64,000 nt of DNA from Hyaloscypha bicolor E (lineage: Eukaryota > Ascomycota > Leotiomycetes > Helotiales > Hyaloscyphaceae), in the NCBI RefSeq assembly GCF_002865645.1, contig NW_020194557.1:124001-188000 (forward strand), given 5' to 3'. The notes beneath the pieces were generated by a model. That model was not told where the DNA came from, did not search any database, and saw only the letters and a program-made list of their open reading frames with translations. This document shows, piece after piece, positions 37,501 through 52,495 of this stretch. A program made the position numbers and the translations under genes. Every line of letters begins with the position of its first letter. Positions within the stretch are counted from its first letter, which is position 1.

Positions 37501-39362
37501 GAACAAGGCAACTCTTCCCTAAGCCTGCAGTACCTGAGATACTGACCACCTCGCATCGACCTTTCCTTTTAAACTTCTGACTATTTCGATGGCTTGTCAG
37601 GCTTCCCACCCCTTCAGAGCTTGGCGACTTCTGTGCTGTGTCTGAATTTATGCCGGAATTCAGGCTGTCTGTTACACTTTTCGAATCTAGGGATAGCGAA
37701 TTGTTCTTCTCCCAAGGTTTCAACACACTGTTGTGGCGAGAAAGCCCATCTTGGCTATCCATAGAATTGTGTTGTGAATTCGGTCCTGAACGCATTTGAC
37801 TTGAGCCACTTTTGTAAGAATTCTTGGGCTCTACAGACAAGCCTCCACTCATAGAATTTGATCGCCCGTCAGCGGAACTGGTGTTATCTCCTTCGCTTGA
37901 ATTATCTCCTCCAATCGCCTGCTCCAAAAGTTCCAGAGATATGCTCGATCCAGAAGAAATGCTCCCTATATCTTGCTTCTGGCCGATGATATGCCGTTTC
38001 GCGACCTTGTCGATGATTTTGACAACCTCGTCGTGCTCCTTGGACCTGCCCATCATCACATTTGGTAGGATAAAAAATGAGGAAACATCCTTGGTGGCAA
38101 TCTGCCAATGCTTCAGAGTTGCTGAATCTCCAACGCCCAGAAGCCTCCTAACCTCTGTCAGGTCATACCGGAGCCCACTCGCAGAATGGTATCGATCACC
38201 AATGATCTTCGCTGTCATTTTCTGAATAATTCTTCCTATGACATCAGGAATGTCCATTCTCATGCTCGACACTGACGGCAGCCGTTTGCCCAACACTGCC
38301 TGAATAATATCCATTGGTGTTTCGCCATCGAAAGCAGGCTGCTGGGTTAGCATGACCCAGAAGAGAATCCCCAGAGAGTAGATATCTGTCCGACTATCAG
38401 GCTCCGCAGGCATACGACCTGTTTGTTCTGGGCTCATGTATGAGAGCTTGGTCTTGGCACCGATTTCTTTAGAAAGTGTAGACCATCCAGTGGAAGTCAG
38501 GCCATGTTCGAAAGTTCGTAATCCAGAGCCAAAGTTGATCAATCTAACGCCACCAGTCTCTGCATTCATGTGGAAAGCATCCCCTCTGATCTCGCCATGC
38601 ACGATCCTTTGGCCATGATGGAGGATTTCGAGGCATTCGGAGGCACCGATGGCGAAGTCAAGAAAAGTCTGTAGAGGAACCTGTTCTTTGGGGACGAACT
38701 CCTCCCGGAAAGCCTCGAATTCATCATTCTTGTCCCCCGCCTTCCTGCCTTTATACCAAGCTGGTCCGTAGTCGATAACCCTCGGGAGGTAGTTGGGGCC
38801 CGGATGGGCGAAAATGCAGACGACAATTGGGCCCTTATCCCCTTGCTGACTTGGTAAGCGCGTGAGATCTATCGGCCTGATGATATGGTTTCCCTCCGGA
38901 TCGACTTTCTTGATCAAATTTTTGCAGATGTGGTATGCCCGTTCTTCCCGCAGAGCATGTGCGGATACCCGCGCAACAACGTTGATCGCCCTCGGCTCGA
39001 TAACCTCTTCTTGGGAATCGTGAGACCCGCTGGCTTCACTTCCGCTCTCACTGACTGCTTTTCGATATCCGATGTGGTTTTGACCCTCGGGGCGTGGGCT
39101 GTTGCGTTCCGAATCGGTTCTTGAGAGATTCCCATTACTCGAATTATGCACAACGTCTTTCGTCCCATACACTTGCCTATTATCTCTCAGCAACGTAAGA
39201 ATCAGAGGAGATGGAAGGGAGAGCTTGCCAGTTGTCGTAAGAAGAGTGAAAGGGAGGTTCCGACTCGTCAAAGGTGTAGCCAGCTATGTGTCGCAATCTC
39301 TCGTAGAGCCGTGGCGGAGGATCCAACATCTCATCCCCCAGCGCGACCGTACCGCCATCCAT
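31524..39362 (-). CDS. Group X hybrid histidine kinase (kinase-like, AAA, GAF, HK, receiver)
   Basis: Six exons (39362-39229, 39176-36944, 36822-36741, 36684-34222, 34124-31978, 31928-31524) give about 2487 residues. Domain order: N-terminal RHIAGYTFDESEPPFHSSYDNW block; a Ser/Thr-kinase-like domain (about 110-385); an AAA/NACHT-type ATPase with Walker A GTAGLGKS at about 593-600; a long helical repeat region; a GAF domain beginning near SSVLQVDQLLKTMCEII; HisKA with FLANVSHELRTPLNG (phospho-acceptor His about 1959); HATPase_c with N, G1 (DTGIGIPP) and G2 (GGSGLGLS) boxes; a receiver with LMDVQMP (phospho-acceptor Asp about 2282) and the conserved Lys of LAKPV. This is the architecture of S. 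pombe Mak2/Mak3 and Candida Chk1, which feed the Ypd1-type phosphorelay in peroxide stress and morphogenesis. The kinase-like domain lacks the catalytic HRD (HGEIRGD instead) and DFG (NFG instead), so it is probably a pseudokinase. Intron 1 is GC-AG. Confidence 0.92.
39177..39228 (-). other. GC-AG intron 1 of the hybrid histidine kinase
   Basis: 52 nt, boundaries CTG|GCAAGC and ATAATAG|GCAAG. It joins SSYDNW to QVYGTKDVV in phase 2. The two flanking frames are in different registers, and no GT donor before the stop in the first frame gives a matching phase. Confidence 0.6.
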
Positions 39363-40305
39363 ACCTGCTGCTTCTGTCGGGATCTCAAGTCATCTCTTTC
39401 GTCTCATTCTTCTCTTTGAGTCACATCAAGGGTTCATACGGCTGTCGACACGCCTAATATGTGCTTTAGGTGGATACAGTGCTCTCCGCGCTGGCGAGCA
39501 AAAGGGAGTTCTCACCCATGCAACGGATGATTGGTTGTACCCGCAATCGACGATTTCAAGGCGGTCCTTGGCGCGCTCTCTACGTCATTTTGTTTAGACA
39601 GGGGTAGAAGGAACGCTCCGGTGAAGAAAAACCAAAACGGCCTAGAAAGCACACATTCTGGGGCACTTCAGAGGATGAAGATACAAATACAGAGCGACTT
39701 TGATTCGATACCCAGGAAAGTCGTCACTTCTGTGCCTGCACACTGTTGCTATATTTATTTGAGAGAACATGGCTCGGGTGGGAAAGTTGGCAATGACGAA
39801 ATGGTGTCGCACTTCGGGCAGCCGCCACAAAACGTGGGCCGATCAAATTTTCAAAATTCTGCGTATAAAAAAAGAAATACTGCACCGGTCTACAACGGCG
39901 ATTCGTGCGACTTGACAGATGGAAAGCAAACATTAATGTGGCAAAAGTTTGTCCACTGTCTTCCAAGGTTCGCAATTCTTGACAGCTGGTAAGCCAATCT
40001 GGGGGAAAGAACGCATTCTATTTTCTATGCGCAGGTAAATAACGGTCAGCAGTCCTTCAAGTCCGCCTTTTGGTGTTCGCCATGCAGTGTTCAGCTATGA
40101 AAAGCTCACAAATGGATATATCCTAGCAAAACACCAGCAAGTTCCCAGACTCTCTTCAGGTTCGACAGATGCTCAAGATTCCCCTTATACGCGCTGAAAT
40201 TGCGACAACAATCACACTTTTGCTCCAAGCAAAAAATGCGCATGCAAATCTAATACTCTAGAAAACAACCACCTTCCAACTTGGAAATCGAAGTCGAAGC
40301 ACTCT
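39363..40305. other. Spacer between histidine kinase and UDP-galactopyranose mutase
   Basis: About 940 bp. The left part is the pyrimidine-rich promoter of the kinase and the right part the 3' flank of the mutase. A 153-codon plus-strand frame (39531-39992) has no domain and is not called. Confidence 0.45.
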
Positions 40306-44577
<4,272 letters not shown>

Positions 44578-45996
44578 ATGAGCGAGGAAAAGGTTCGAGT
44601 TTCGGGCGAGTCCCCGCGGGCTGCAGACACTCCCATTCTGCCAACGGTCAATCCAGCCGTAGAGAAGAATGAGGCCCAGCAAGCATCAAAGGGGCTGCTT
44701 CCTCCCTGGATCTATGTAGTGTCAGTCCCCAACATTTGTACCGCAACCACCTAGGCGGCTCCTAATACTGTACACAGGGTCTGGATTTCCCTTTCGTCCA
44801 GCGTCATCCTGTTCAACAAATACATCTTATCGTCTCTGAACTTCCGTATGTCGTAGCCCGACCCAGTTGATCCCCGAGCCTTACTGACGATACTGAAGAT
44901 TACCCCATCATCCTCACATCATGGCATCTTGTGTTTGCAACAGTATGCACCCAACTCATGGCACGCTTCACAACGCTTTTGGATGAACGGAAAAAGGTGA
45001 AGATGACTGGCCGAGTATACCTCCGCGCAATTGTACCAATTGGAGCCGCGTTCAGTTTGAGCTTGATCTGCGGAAATTTGACCTACTTGTACTTGAGTGT
45101 GTCGTTCATTCAAATGATCAAGGTAAATTTCACATCACACCTATCCAAATTCATTCCAGCTACTGACGTTGTACCAGGCCTTCACCCCCGTTGCAGTTCT
45201 GGTTGTTGGTTGGATTCTACAAGTGGAAAAGGTCGACCTCAGAAAGTTGGGAAATGTCGCCCTGATTGTCATTGGTGTCGCCATTGCCTCGTTCGGTGAA
45301 ATTGATTTCGTCCTGATCGGCTTCCTATACCAGCTGGGAGGAATTGTTTTCGAGGCAACCAGACTCTGCCTTGTTCAAAAGTTGCTGAATGGCGAAGAGT
45401 TCAAAATGAACCCCCTGGTTTCTTTGTATTACTTCGCCCCCGTCTGCGCTGCTATGAACGTCCTCATTGCTCTTGTCTGGGAGGTTCCTAAATGCACGAT
45501 GGCCGAGGTCTATCAAGTCGGTCTCTGGGTTTTCTTGGCCAATGCATTTGTTGCATTTGCACTTAACGTCTCTGTTGTCTTCTTGGTAAGAAACACACAC
45601 TCCCTTTCCCTTTCCGCAATATTAACATCATTTCAGATCGGTAGAACTTCTGGCCTCGTCCTTACCCTCTGCGGTGTCCTTAAGGATATCATGCTCGTCG
45701 CCTTCTCCATACTTGTTTGGGGAACCCCAATGTCCCGCCTCCAGGCCTTTGGTTACAGCGTCGCAATCATCGGCATGCTGTACTACAAGCTTGGTCAAAA
45801 GGAACTCAAGCCATACATCGCCGAGGCCGGCCGCCGCTGGTCCGAATTTGGTGCCAATCGCCCCGTCCTGCGAAAGCTCCTCGTCACCGGTGCCGTCTTC
45901 ACTACCCTTATCCTCGTCCTCGGCAGCCTGGCACCAACATACGCTCCTGAGTACGACCCAAGCTCCTATCTCAAGAACACGCTTGGCACCTCATAA
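44578..45996 (+). CDS. TPT/DMT-family transporter, probable UDP-galactofuranose carrier
   Basis: Five exons (44578-44720, 44778-44845, 44899-45122, 45178-45585, 45637-45996) give 400 residues. About ten hydrophobic segments and the motifs LPPWIYVVVWISLSSSVILF, YPIILTSWHL, LSVSFIQMIKAFTPVAVL and GLVLTLCGVLKDIMLV define the triose-phosphate/nucleotide-sugar transporter family. The N-terminal ~45 residues are cytosolic. The gene is divergent from UDP-galactopyranose mutase. In Aspergillus the Golgi UDP-Galf transporter (GlfB/UgtA, about 400 residues) is the direct neighbour of the mutase gene, so I infer the same role here: moving UDP-Galf into the Golgi. The sequence alone shows only a nucleotide-sugar or sugar-phosphate carrier. 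The last intron (45586-45636, 51 nt) is frame-neutral and free of stops. Confidence 0.85.
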
Positions 45997-46450
45997 ATCC
46001 TCTAGACGAACGACATCGAATGCTCGCAGAATTGCACCTTTTCTCAACTGCGAACGAAGGCGGGTTGGAGTTTTCTACTTGTTTGTAATCCTAGCCACCA
46101 CCGCACAGGATAAGCACGACAAGCAATTCTGTTTCGCTTGTCAATGGCATTGTTCTAAGCTTCGCCGTACATAATTCGATTTCTACTTTGTGTTCCGTTC
46201 ATTCTCCTTCGTGGCTCAAACCTGGTTGAATTGAGCTTACTTGGCTTGGGTCGTTGTGCAGCATAGAGTGCGGAGAGCTTTTCTTGTGTGTACGTATAGA
46301 TTTACTAGTAAGGCGTCCGAAGTGAGGGTTTCTGGCTTTGTCTTTGCGAGCCCTTCATAAAGGGAGGGGAGGTGGGACCAATAGAAAAGCAATATGATAA
46401 GATGAAGAATATTTCTGTTCCTCGCTTGTCCTCGTGACGACTGTCGGTTA

Positions 46451-46480
46451 GGGGGGGAGGCGGGTATGGGGGGCAAGGGG
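46451..46480 (+). other. Potential G-quadruplex
   Basis: Tracts of 7, 3, 6 and 4 G, with short loops (AGGC, TAT, CAA), fit a strong G4 motif on the plus strand, about 450 bp past the transporter stop codon. Confidence 0.6.
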
Positions 46481-46599
46481 ACCTGGTCAGTGATGCGGCC
46501 TCCAAGGTAGTTCCTTACAAGGGACATGAATAGCGCAGGGTGGACGACGTGCAACAAACCGGTCCTTCGGGGAATCTACCGCGGACTTAGATGCATGAG

Positions 46600-47180
46600 A
46601 TCTCATTCTACCAGAAAGTTTGGGTCATTGAAGTGATGTGGAACTTTTTTTACCCTCACTTAACAACCACAATGTACCAAACCTTCCTGGAACATTAGAC
46701 ATTAAAACATTAGACGCGATGTGCAACCTAGCTCGATCCTCGGATTCACTAAACATTGTTGACCATCGAACCTCGGAATATTCACTTAGCGTCACATTGA
46801 GGGAATGTCGTTGAGCCAGAGTGTTTGGAACATTACAAGTAGAATGATGGGCGATAGAGACTTAAGATTTTGTCGATTCACTTTGCCACTTCCAGGACAG
46901 TTCCAATGTACAAGAGCTTCTGGAATATTCGAGGGATGTGCGGCAAAGAGCTCAAAACGATGATTTACTCGCGGGCAGGGGAGAGGGCAGATGAAGGGGG
47001 GTGACTTGCTGTCGACTCGGCGATCTCATTGCACCAGAAAACTTGGGACATTGAATACGGTGTGCAACAAAACATGGGAGCCGATTCACTCTCGACTTCG
47101 AGGACAATTTCAAGGTACCGAAACTTTCCGTGCATCGAGTAATCATCCAATTCGAGGTTCACTCACAACATGACACTGTG
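46600..47180. repeat. Degenerate imperfect repeats
   Basis: Related words recur with changes: GATGTGCAACCTAGCTCG (46719), GATGTGCGGCAAAGAGCTC (46934) and GGTGTGCAACAAAAC (about 47059); CAATGTACCAAACCTTCCTGG (46671 on) and CAATGTACAAGAGCTTCTGG (about 46904); GATTCACT three times; AGAAAGTTTGGGTCATTGAA and AGAAAACTTGGGACATTGAA. This suggests an old tandem duplication of a unit near 100-250 bp that has diverged. No coding potential is seen. Confidence 0.5.
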
Positions 47181-47267
47181 CTTCAAGTCAAGTTTATCTA
47201 TTGAATTGTATTACAAAATTCCAAATAACAAAGATGTCCAAAAAGTCTGGACACTGAAGAACCCAAC

Positions 47268-50044
47268 TCAGTCATCACTAGTCAAATCCAGAACCTCAAC
47301 CTGCGAGTATCTGTAAACATTACTCCGGCGCTGGAATTTCTCCTCGTCAACTCCTTCCCAGAATGTACCGTCTGTGCTCTCCCGCACCATGGTGTATTTC
47401 TTTGGCTTTGGCTTTGGCTTCGGTGGGCTTGCCATCTCGCCTCTCTCGCCAGTCTCGATTGCCGGGACAGCTCTGGAAGCAGGAGAGGAGGCGAGGTCAA
47501 TGACTTCTGCTTCTTTTGCTCTTGCAGGGACCAAAACGAAAGTGCTAGGCAATGTTGGAAGCCAATCCTTCGCTCTCGGAAGATCAAGTAAATCAGCTGC
47601 AGACTTGTCACAAGAAGCCAACTCAAACTGAAAAGGGTCCTCTACCTTCTGGCTAACAGAAGTCCGGAAGGACTGCCACCTTTCGATCTCCTTTTCATAA
47701 ATGTGAGATCCCAAGTCAGTGAAGTCTAGCTTCTGAGCTACAGATTCAGGCCCCGGCGGTTCTGATATGCTTCTCCTACATGCCGAGCCTCGTCTTTCAG
47801 ATAAATCTGGTGAGATCTCCTTTTTCGGCGAGGGGCGATCGATGTCTTTGGTGTTCTTAGTTGGTGTTCCAAATTCTTCTGTGGAGGTGTGAGAACCACG
47901 GGTGAGGCGGATTGTGGGTGGGAGTTCTGGTTCGGCATCGTAGTCTAATGGCGGAGTAGGAGAGTGTTGGTGTTTTCTTGGCGACGAGGGGGATTCCAGA
48001 CCTGATGGCGCCGACGAAGCGGGCACAGGAGGGCTTGAGTCAATGTAGATGGCGGTCCGCTTGAATTTCAGTGGGCTGCCGGATTCTGGATGTTGGCTGA
48101 TGGGTTTGTGAACTCCGGGGTTGGATTGTGGAGATGAGGCGGCTATTGTCCAGGGGTTCGTGTTGGGAGCTGGCTTCTGTGAAATTGCCTTCTTACTTCT
48201 GGTCGACTTTGTCGCTGTAGACTTGGTGGGGGCGGCGTGGGTACCAGAACCAGCTGATGATCTTGTAGCTCTCAAGGTAGCTTTCAGGGTCCTACTTGAT
48301 GTTGTTGTGGGAGCTAGTTGCGAATACGAGGGCTTCTCCAGAGTAGGAGCCAGATAGACTGGACGCAAAGCAGGCTGACTGGATGGAAGAACTTTTTCAG
48401 ATGATTTGAAAGGGCCTGCATGCTCGTTTTCCTTTCCACTTTCATCGACAGATTTTGTAACCTTGACGAATCGATCCACGGCGCCTTTCGGCATCCCATC
48501 CTTCTTCTTCGTAGCTGCTTTCTTGGCAGCGGCTTTCGCTTTGATGAACTTTCTTGGATCCCGAAGGGACTCTTCGTAATCCTCCACTTTCAAGGGTATT
48601 CCAACCTTTGCAAGGCTCTCTGGTATCCATGTTTTATCTGGTTGGGTGGGGTCATAGACAGAAGCAGCTCTTTTGGTCGGACTTGTTGATCTGGATCTCG
48701 ACGCTGCATCCTCTGACACATACTCCTCTATCTGATCATCATCGTTGACTGGTGCAAGACCGTCCCTTCCATAGTCTCCGCTATCGTCCTCTTCGGCATC
48801 CAAATCTAGCCCCATAATCTCAGCTGGGTGGTAGATCACCCTCAATTCGGATATTCCATCTGTGCTGAAATGGTTCCTCTTGCCGCAAATAACTCGAACC
48901 AGTTCCATCTCGTTCATGGCTGTCAGCACAACATCTCCGTACTCAGAATCTCTCCGACCACTACGGCTACGAAGTTTTTGTACCAGTATCGCGGGAGCTA
49001 GACCTCGAATAAACTTTTTGGCTCCGTTTTTGTGAACCCAATCGAAAGCCTCCGCAACGAAAAGTCGAAGGCCTGGAACATCAACTTCGCCGTCCCATCC
49101 GATCTCTTCCTTCAGCTTTTGGATTTTGGAAGCAGAGGAGACAACAGGGTGCGTGTAGTATCCAAGTACCTCCTTGTTTGGGAAATCATCTGGAATTCTC
49201 AAGGTCTTGTGCTTGACCCTAAAATGCTTGCTCTCGTTCGTCTTAATTTCATGGGCCAAATTATCACGCCAAGCTTCCAACCCGTCGGCATCTGATCTCG
49301 AAATTTTGCATAGAGACTTCCCGTAGCCCGCCCTGGCAGCCTCGCAGGCTACCTTGATGCCACAACCAGGTATACCTTCCGTGATATAGTCACCACCGCT
49401 CATGAGAGCTATCAAGATCATTCCTTCTCTGTCAAGTGCCGCTTTACCTTCTTTAGTCGCCTTCGCATCATAGACGGATACATGGGTTGGGGATTTATTG
49501 CCTCTGGAACCTTCAGGAGACCAATTGCGAAGGGTTCGTCCACAGCCAAACATGAGAGTGTCGACATCTTCGCTGAGGACGGCGTCCACAATCCTTTCCC
49601 TCTGTAACAAGGCACATTCAGCTTCCGCTTCTCCAGGGGCCATGTAGAAGGGAAAGCCGAATAACTTTAATAATTGTTTTGTCAACAAATTTGGTACCAT
49701 TGCCCCATGTTGGCCAGTACGCTTGTTGCGCTTGAAGGGGGGCTTATGCGGTCCATCAAAGATGAACAATGGTTGTATTGATGTTGAAAGGAGGCGAAGA
49801 AGGCGATAATAGAAAGTCCGGATTGCCGGGTTGGATCCTCCTTGGCCGGCCTGGGTCTGAAATTGCCAGATTGAGACATCGATTGCAACCCTGAGAGGTC
49901 GCCCAGTCTGCTCAAACTTCTCAATAGATAGCTTGGACAAGGCAACTCTTTCTCCTGGCCCAATCTCTCCGTAGATGCTGGGGATGTGAATGAGCACTGG
50001 GTCTTGAGAAATGCAGGTGGAAACATTTACCCTTTGATACCCAT
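47268..50044 (-). CDS. GEN1: GEN1/Yen1-type Holliday junction resolvase (XPG/Rad2 family)
   Basis: Two exons (50044-50031 and 49977-47268) give 907 residues. The first exon is only 14 nt and encodes MGIKG; splicing yields MGIKGIYGEIGPGERVALSK, the expected N-terminus of the filamentous-fungal GEN1 family. Catalytic acidic residues are in place: Asp38 in RVAIDVSIWQF, the glutamates of APGEAEAECALLQ, the aspartates of LSEDVDTLMFG, and the Asp in LMSGGDYITEGIPGCG of the helix-hairpin-helix region. The nuclease core spans about residues 1-330. A chromodomain-like region probably follows, then a long Ser/Pro/Lys-rich disordered tail with basic clusters. The enzyme resolves recombination intermediates in the nucleus. 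It is divergent from the Arp10 gene. Identity as GEN1 rather than another XPG member rests on the fungal N-terminus and the long tail. Confidence 0.88.
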
Positions 50045-50368
50045 GATGTCAACATCCAAAACTACTTGCCAGTAGCCAACGCACTATGCGCAGACGGAGA
50101 ACAGATTCATCTCTATGCACTGTTATTAGCGATCCAAAGTGATAGAAAGTAAAGTATGCAGTGTCGAGAGCAATGCACATAAATCGATTGAAGTTCGACG
50201 TTCACCATCGGGTATTTACTTAAGAAAGACTAGCGTCGGCAGGGAAACGAGGGTTTACCGACTCAAGCTGGACCTCCAAAATCATGCATATGGCACGCCA
50301 GCTACCATAATCCGGTTCTGAGGATATCTGGAGCTCAGAGACTGCTGCTCTCGAGCAGATGTAGCAAC
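50045..50368. promoter_or_regulatory. Divergent promoter, GEN1 / Arp10
   Basis: 324 bp between the two start codons; both genes must draw their promoters from it. I recognise no specific binding site. Confidence 0.55.
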
Positions 50369-52126
50369 ATGTCAGCTCCTAGCGGTCCTGCACATCGCAG
50401 TGTAGCTAATATTCGGTCTCCCGCTTCGGGCAACCCAGGAGCACCAGCAAGCCCCCACACCCCTGTACGAACTATCTCCTCTACATTTGGATCACCATCT
50501 TCTCTACGCGCCGAAGAAGACATTGTTATTCTAGAGCTCGGAAGCCGTTATCTCAGAGCTGGATTTGCTGGAGATGCTGTCCCAAAAGCCGCAATTGATT
50601 TTGGCCCAGAAGAGCAGAGAAGAGCTGGTGATTATAGCAGGTGGGAGGTGGGTTATGTGAGGGGACGAAGAGAGGAGAAATCATGGGGAGAGGCACATGA
50701 GCTTTGGAGACCAGATCTGAGGGCTCTGGATTTGGGATTGGTTGGGGATAAGATTGACCGAGCTATTCGAGACGCCTTCACAAAGTCAGTAAGTGCGGGA
50801 TGCGATTATGGACAGAATTCTAACCGATTTTCTCATAGATACTTGCTTATCGATTCTCGACCGAGACGAATGAGTCTAGTGATACCTTCTGCGCTCCCTC
50901 TTCCTCTTCTCTCGGCGGTCCTCGATACTTTATTCACGAATTTCCAACCACCCACCATCTCTTTGATGTCAGCGCCTGTGTTGGCAACGGTGGCGGCTGG
51001 GCTTCGTTCAGCTCTAATCGTGGATATTGGATGGGCGGAGACGATTGTGACGGCTGTATACGAATTTCGGGAGGTACAATGCACTCGTTCAGTGAGAGCA
51101 ACAAAAATGTTCGGGGAAGCAATGTTCAAATTGCTTGCGGATGATATTGATCCTACAAGACCGAAACGTGAATCTGCCGACAAGCGAGCCGATGCGGACA
51201 GGAGACATTTGCCTAGCTTTGATGAATGCGAGGAGATAGCAATTCGAATGGCGTGGTGTAAACTCGGAAAGCGTGTTGAAGCCAGGAAATTTTCCCGAGG
51301 ATTGACGCCCGTCAAGGAAGAGGATGAGCTGAAGGCTAGCATGAGATCACTAGATATCGGTGGAGGTCCGGACTCTGGCTCAATGGTTTCAATACCGCTA
51401 AGTTCAACCGATCCTCCTCAATCACTCCTCCTTCCGTTCTCGAAACTTGCGGAGCCATGTGAGAGTGCTCTTTTTGCAGCGGGCACATTGGCGGAGGATC
51501 TAGATGATGAGGAATTACCGCTTCATCTCCTGGTATATCGGAGTTTGCTTCAGCTGCCAGTAGATGTACGATCTATCTGTATGTCACGGATCGTGTTTAT
51601 TGGAGGAGGATCGCTTATTCCTGGCTTGAGGAAGCGTGTCCTGGATGAGGTGGCAAGTCTCATCGATGAGCGGAATTGGGATCCAGTGAAAGGAAAAGCA
51701 GTGGACCAATATCGGAGCAATCCCAAGCTACAACGGACGAAGCCAAGGCAACCTGGTCCAACGGAAATATTAGAAGAGCAAGGGGTCATGGAGACACCAA
51801 CTCCTTCAGCAGCCCTCATAGAGCAAGAGTATGATCCTATAGAAGAGCAATTAAAGAAGGAAGCTGCCAAAGGGAAGCCGCCTGTAGAGTCTGGTCATTT
51901 GAGAGCTGTGGGCTCCCTGGGAGCCTGGTCTGGAGGCAGTCTACTCTCACAGATGAAAGTTCCGGCGATCTCGATCGTCGAACGAGAACAATGGCTTCAA
52001 CACGGAGCTGCAGGTGCTTCAAAAGCCACTGATATTAATGTCGTTACTGCCCATCGACAAAGCATGGGAGCGGGTGCATTTAAATCAGGAGATCGATCTA
52101 GCTTTACCTTGGGATTGTGGGGATGA
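50369..52126 (+). CDS. ARP10: Actin-related protein 10 (dynactin pointed-end complex)
   Basis: Two exons (50369-50784 and 50839-52126) give 567 residues. The actin fold begins near residue 50 with DIVILELGSRYLRAGFAGD, the first phosphate-binding loop. Later ALIVDIGWAETIVTAVYEF and IVFIGGGSLIPGLRKRVLDE mark the second phosphate loop and the adenosine region. Sequence is divergent from actin and fits Arp10/Arp11, the pointed-end subunit of dynactin needed for dynein-based nuclear and vesicle movement. The Ser/Pro-rich N-terminus (residues 1-48) and the long C-terminal insert with charged residues are common in fungal orthologues. The 54-nt intron uses a GTCAGT donor at 50785; the better-looking GTAAGT four bases later would break the frame. 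The intron is frame-neutral and stop-free. Confidence 0.85.
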   Translation: MSAPSGPAHRSVANIRSPASGNPGAPASPHTPVRTISSTFGSPSSLRAEEDIVILELGSRYLRAGFAGDAVPKAAIDFGPEEQRRAGDYSRWEVGYVRGRREEKSWGEAHELWRPDLRALDLGLVGDKIDRAIRDAFTKSVSAGCDYGQNSNRFSHRYLLIDSRPRRMSLVIPSALPLPLLSAVLDTLFTNFQPPTISLMSAPVLATVAAGLRSALIVDIGWAETIVTAVYEFREVQCTRSVRATKMFGEAMFKLLADDIDPTRPKRESADKRADADRRHLPSFDECEEIAIRMAWCKLGKRVEARKFSRGLTPVKEEDELKASMRSLDIGGGPDSGSMVSIPLSSTDPPQSLLLPFSKLAEPCESALFAAGTLAEDLDDEELPLHLLVYRSLLQLPVDVRSICMSRIVFIGGGSLIPGLRKRVLDEVASLIDERNWDPVKGKAVDQYRSNPKLQRTKPRQPGPTEILEEQGVMETPTPSAALIEQEYDPIEEQLKKEAAKGKPPVESGHLRAVGSLGAWSGGSLLSQMKVPAISIVEREQWLQHGAAGASKATDINVVTAHRQSMGAGAFKSGDRSSFTLGLWG

Positions 52127-52495
52127 AAAATAAATAGAGCCTGAAAGCTTTCCAACTGAAGGCACTGGCAGCCCTTTGCTAGTTGGTCGAATGCTTGTAC
52201 ACCAAAGATGCCCCTGAATTCAAAAGATACATTTTCAAATTGTTTTTCCCCTCTTAACACGTGATCACCAAAGTTCAATTCTATGGGAGCCCCATCTGCA
52301 GGTTGAAAAACATTGTAAAAGTAAAGGAACCACCTTCTAATTGGCCTGAAGCTCACTTCCTGAATCTCTCAGATAACTTCGGGTATTTAGGGGCTGCGGA
52401 AAATGGTGGTCTGATGTCCTTGCTCGGCCTTGCTCAAAAGCTCACGGGTTCCGCAGCCTCGATGCAAGTTTTAATGACCGCTAATTCACGACAAG
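52127..52495. other. Spacer between Arp10 and mitochondrial SerRS genes
   Basis: 369 bp holding the Arp10 3' flank and the promoter of the next gene, both on the plus strand. I see nothing else. Confidence 0.4.

Larger units (their letters stand above)
45997..47267. other. Convergent spacer with degenerate repeats
   Basis: About 1.27 kb between the ends of the transporter and the GEN1-like gene. It holds 3' UTRs, a strong G-quadruplex motif (46451-46480) and a set of degenerate related segments (about 46600-47180). No gene is supported. Confidence 0.5.

Noticed and set aside
39531..39992. 153-codon plus-strand frame
   Set aside because: No domain, no neighbouring exons, and it lies in the promoter region of the histidine kinase.
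50789..50838. GTAAGT donor for the Arp10 intron
   Set aside because: Better-looking donor, but a 50-nt intron would shift the frame between two conserved actin-fold parts; GTCAGT at 50785 keeps it.
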